NCBI GenBank assembly: GCA_905210995.1
Contig: CAJLZE010000040.1
Span: 1-20,876 of the forward strand
DNA length: 20,876 nucleotides
Source: an uncultured Anaerotruncus sp.
Lineage (GTDB): Bacteria > Bacillota > Clostridia > Oscillospirales > CAG-272
Reading direction: 5' to 3'
Within the stretch, counting starts at the first letter, position 1. Each line of letters starts with the position of its first letter. This document shows positions 20,542 to 20,876 of the stretch, piece by piece. The notes under the pieces are model-generated. The model was not told the DNA's origin. It saw only the letters and a list, made by a program, of their open reading frames with translations, and did no database searches. Made by a program: the position numbers and the translations under genes.

Positions 20542-20876
20542 ATGATCGAATTCATAAACACATATGTTATCGGCGCGGCGCTGCCCGCGCTCCTTGCCGC
20601 GGCGGGAGTCTTTCTCGGCGTCGGCACGCGCGTGTGGTCGCCGCGTGTTTTCGGCGCCGGTGTGCGCTCGCTTTTTGAAAAAGGACAGACCAATGGTGCG
20701 GTATCTCCACTCCGCGCGCTCTCCGTGGCGCTCGCCGGAACGCTCGGCGTCGGCAACATCGTCGGCGTATCGGCGGCGATATGGTGGGGCGGCGCGGGAG
20801 CGGTATTCTGGATGTGGCTGTCGGCACTTCTTGCGGCGCCGCTGAAGTATGCCGAAACGGTGCTCGGAGTGAAGTT
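20542..20876 (+). CDS. Sodium:alanine symporter (AGCS family), partial
   Basis: The right edge cuts the gene after 111 codons. The translation begins MIEFINTYVIGAALPALLA and carries the AGCS hallmark LAGTLGVGNIVGVSAAIWWG, then GAGAVFWMWLSALLAAPLKY. This matches the family's ALagTvGvGNIaGVatAi...GGpGAiFWMW region. AGCS carriers import alanine or glycine with sodium. The ribosome binding site is poor (an A/G-rich CGGAAA). An in-frame ATG at 20500 would add 14 residues, but it overlaps the -10 element, so the ATG at 20542 is preferred. Confidence 0.88.
   Translation, partial: MIEFINTYVIGAALPALLAAAGVFLGVGTRVWSPRVFGAGVRSLFEKGQTNGAVSPLRALSVALAGTLGVGNIVGVSAAIWWGGAGAVFWMWLSALLAAPLKYAETVLGVK

Overview
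The window reads as chromosomal DNA from an anaerobic Gram-positive-lineage bacterium, most likely a gut-type member of the Clostridia (Bacillota). The evidence is near-consensus sigma-A promoters with 17-bp spacers, strong AGGAGG-type ribosome binding sites, a CIRCE element upstream of groES-groEL, lipobox and SPSTGD-type surface proteins, paired short CHR transporters and a fairly GC-rich coding style. The family-level placement is inference. Nothing looks like a phage, insertion sequence, CRISPR array, tRNA or rRNA.

Layout. (1) 1-3096, minus strand: a DUF1275 membrane protein followed by F-type ATP synthase genes atpB, atpE, atpF and the start of atpA, which runs off the left edge. This ATPase is atypical. 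The c subunit carries an apparent Sec signal peptide and an acidic repeat, its helix-1 glycine motif is replaced by Ala/Ser/Cys, and the delta C-terminal domain is fused to the N-terminus of alpha instead of being a separate atpH. A LysR regulator (3236-4138) is divergent, and its promoter shares -10 bases with the promoter of the DUF1275-atp unit. (2) 4129-6293: two short CHR (chromate-transporter family) genes with a divergent LysR gene and overlapping promoters. (3) 6381-7262: an AraC regulator fused to a GyrI-like effector-binding domain, with a strong internal start signal at the domain joint.

(4) 7321-14941, minus strand: the most striking accessory module. A response regulator and sensor kinase form one unit ending in an intrinsic terminator. 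A second promoter then drives a VTC-type polyphosphate-polymerase-domain protein, a DUF4956 membrane protein, a Cthe_2159-like beta-helix lipoprotein and a second beta-helix lipoprotein. The tight overlaps suggest one cell-envelope system of unknown function.

(5) 15050-15887: a PnuC-type vitamin transporter preceded by a structured leader that ends in an intrinsic terminator directly before the ribosome binding site, a likely riboswitch or attenuator. (6) 15961-16917: a ROK-family sugar kinase with a consensus promoter overlapped by a dyad. (7) 17158-18090: a secreted, wall-anchored lectin-fold-like protein. (8) 18329-20411: groES-groEL with CIRCE. (9) 20542 to the right edge: the start of a sodium:alanine (AGCS) symporter.

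No gene-free stretch exceeds about 300 bases. The longest gaps (14942-15191 and 18091-18328) hold promoters, a structured leader and terminators.
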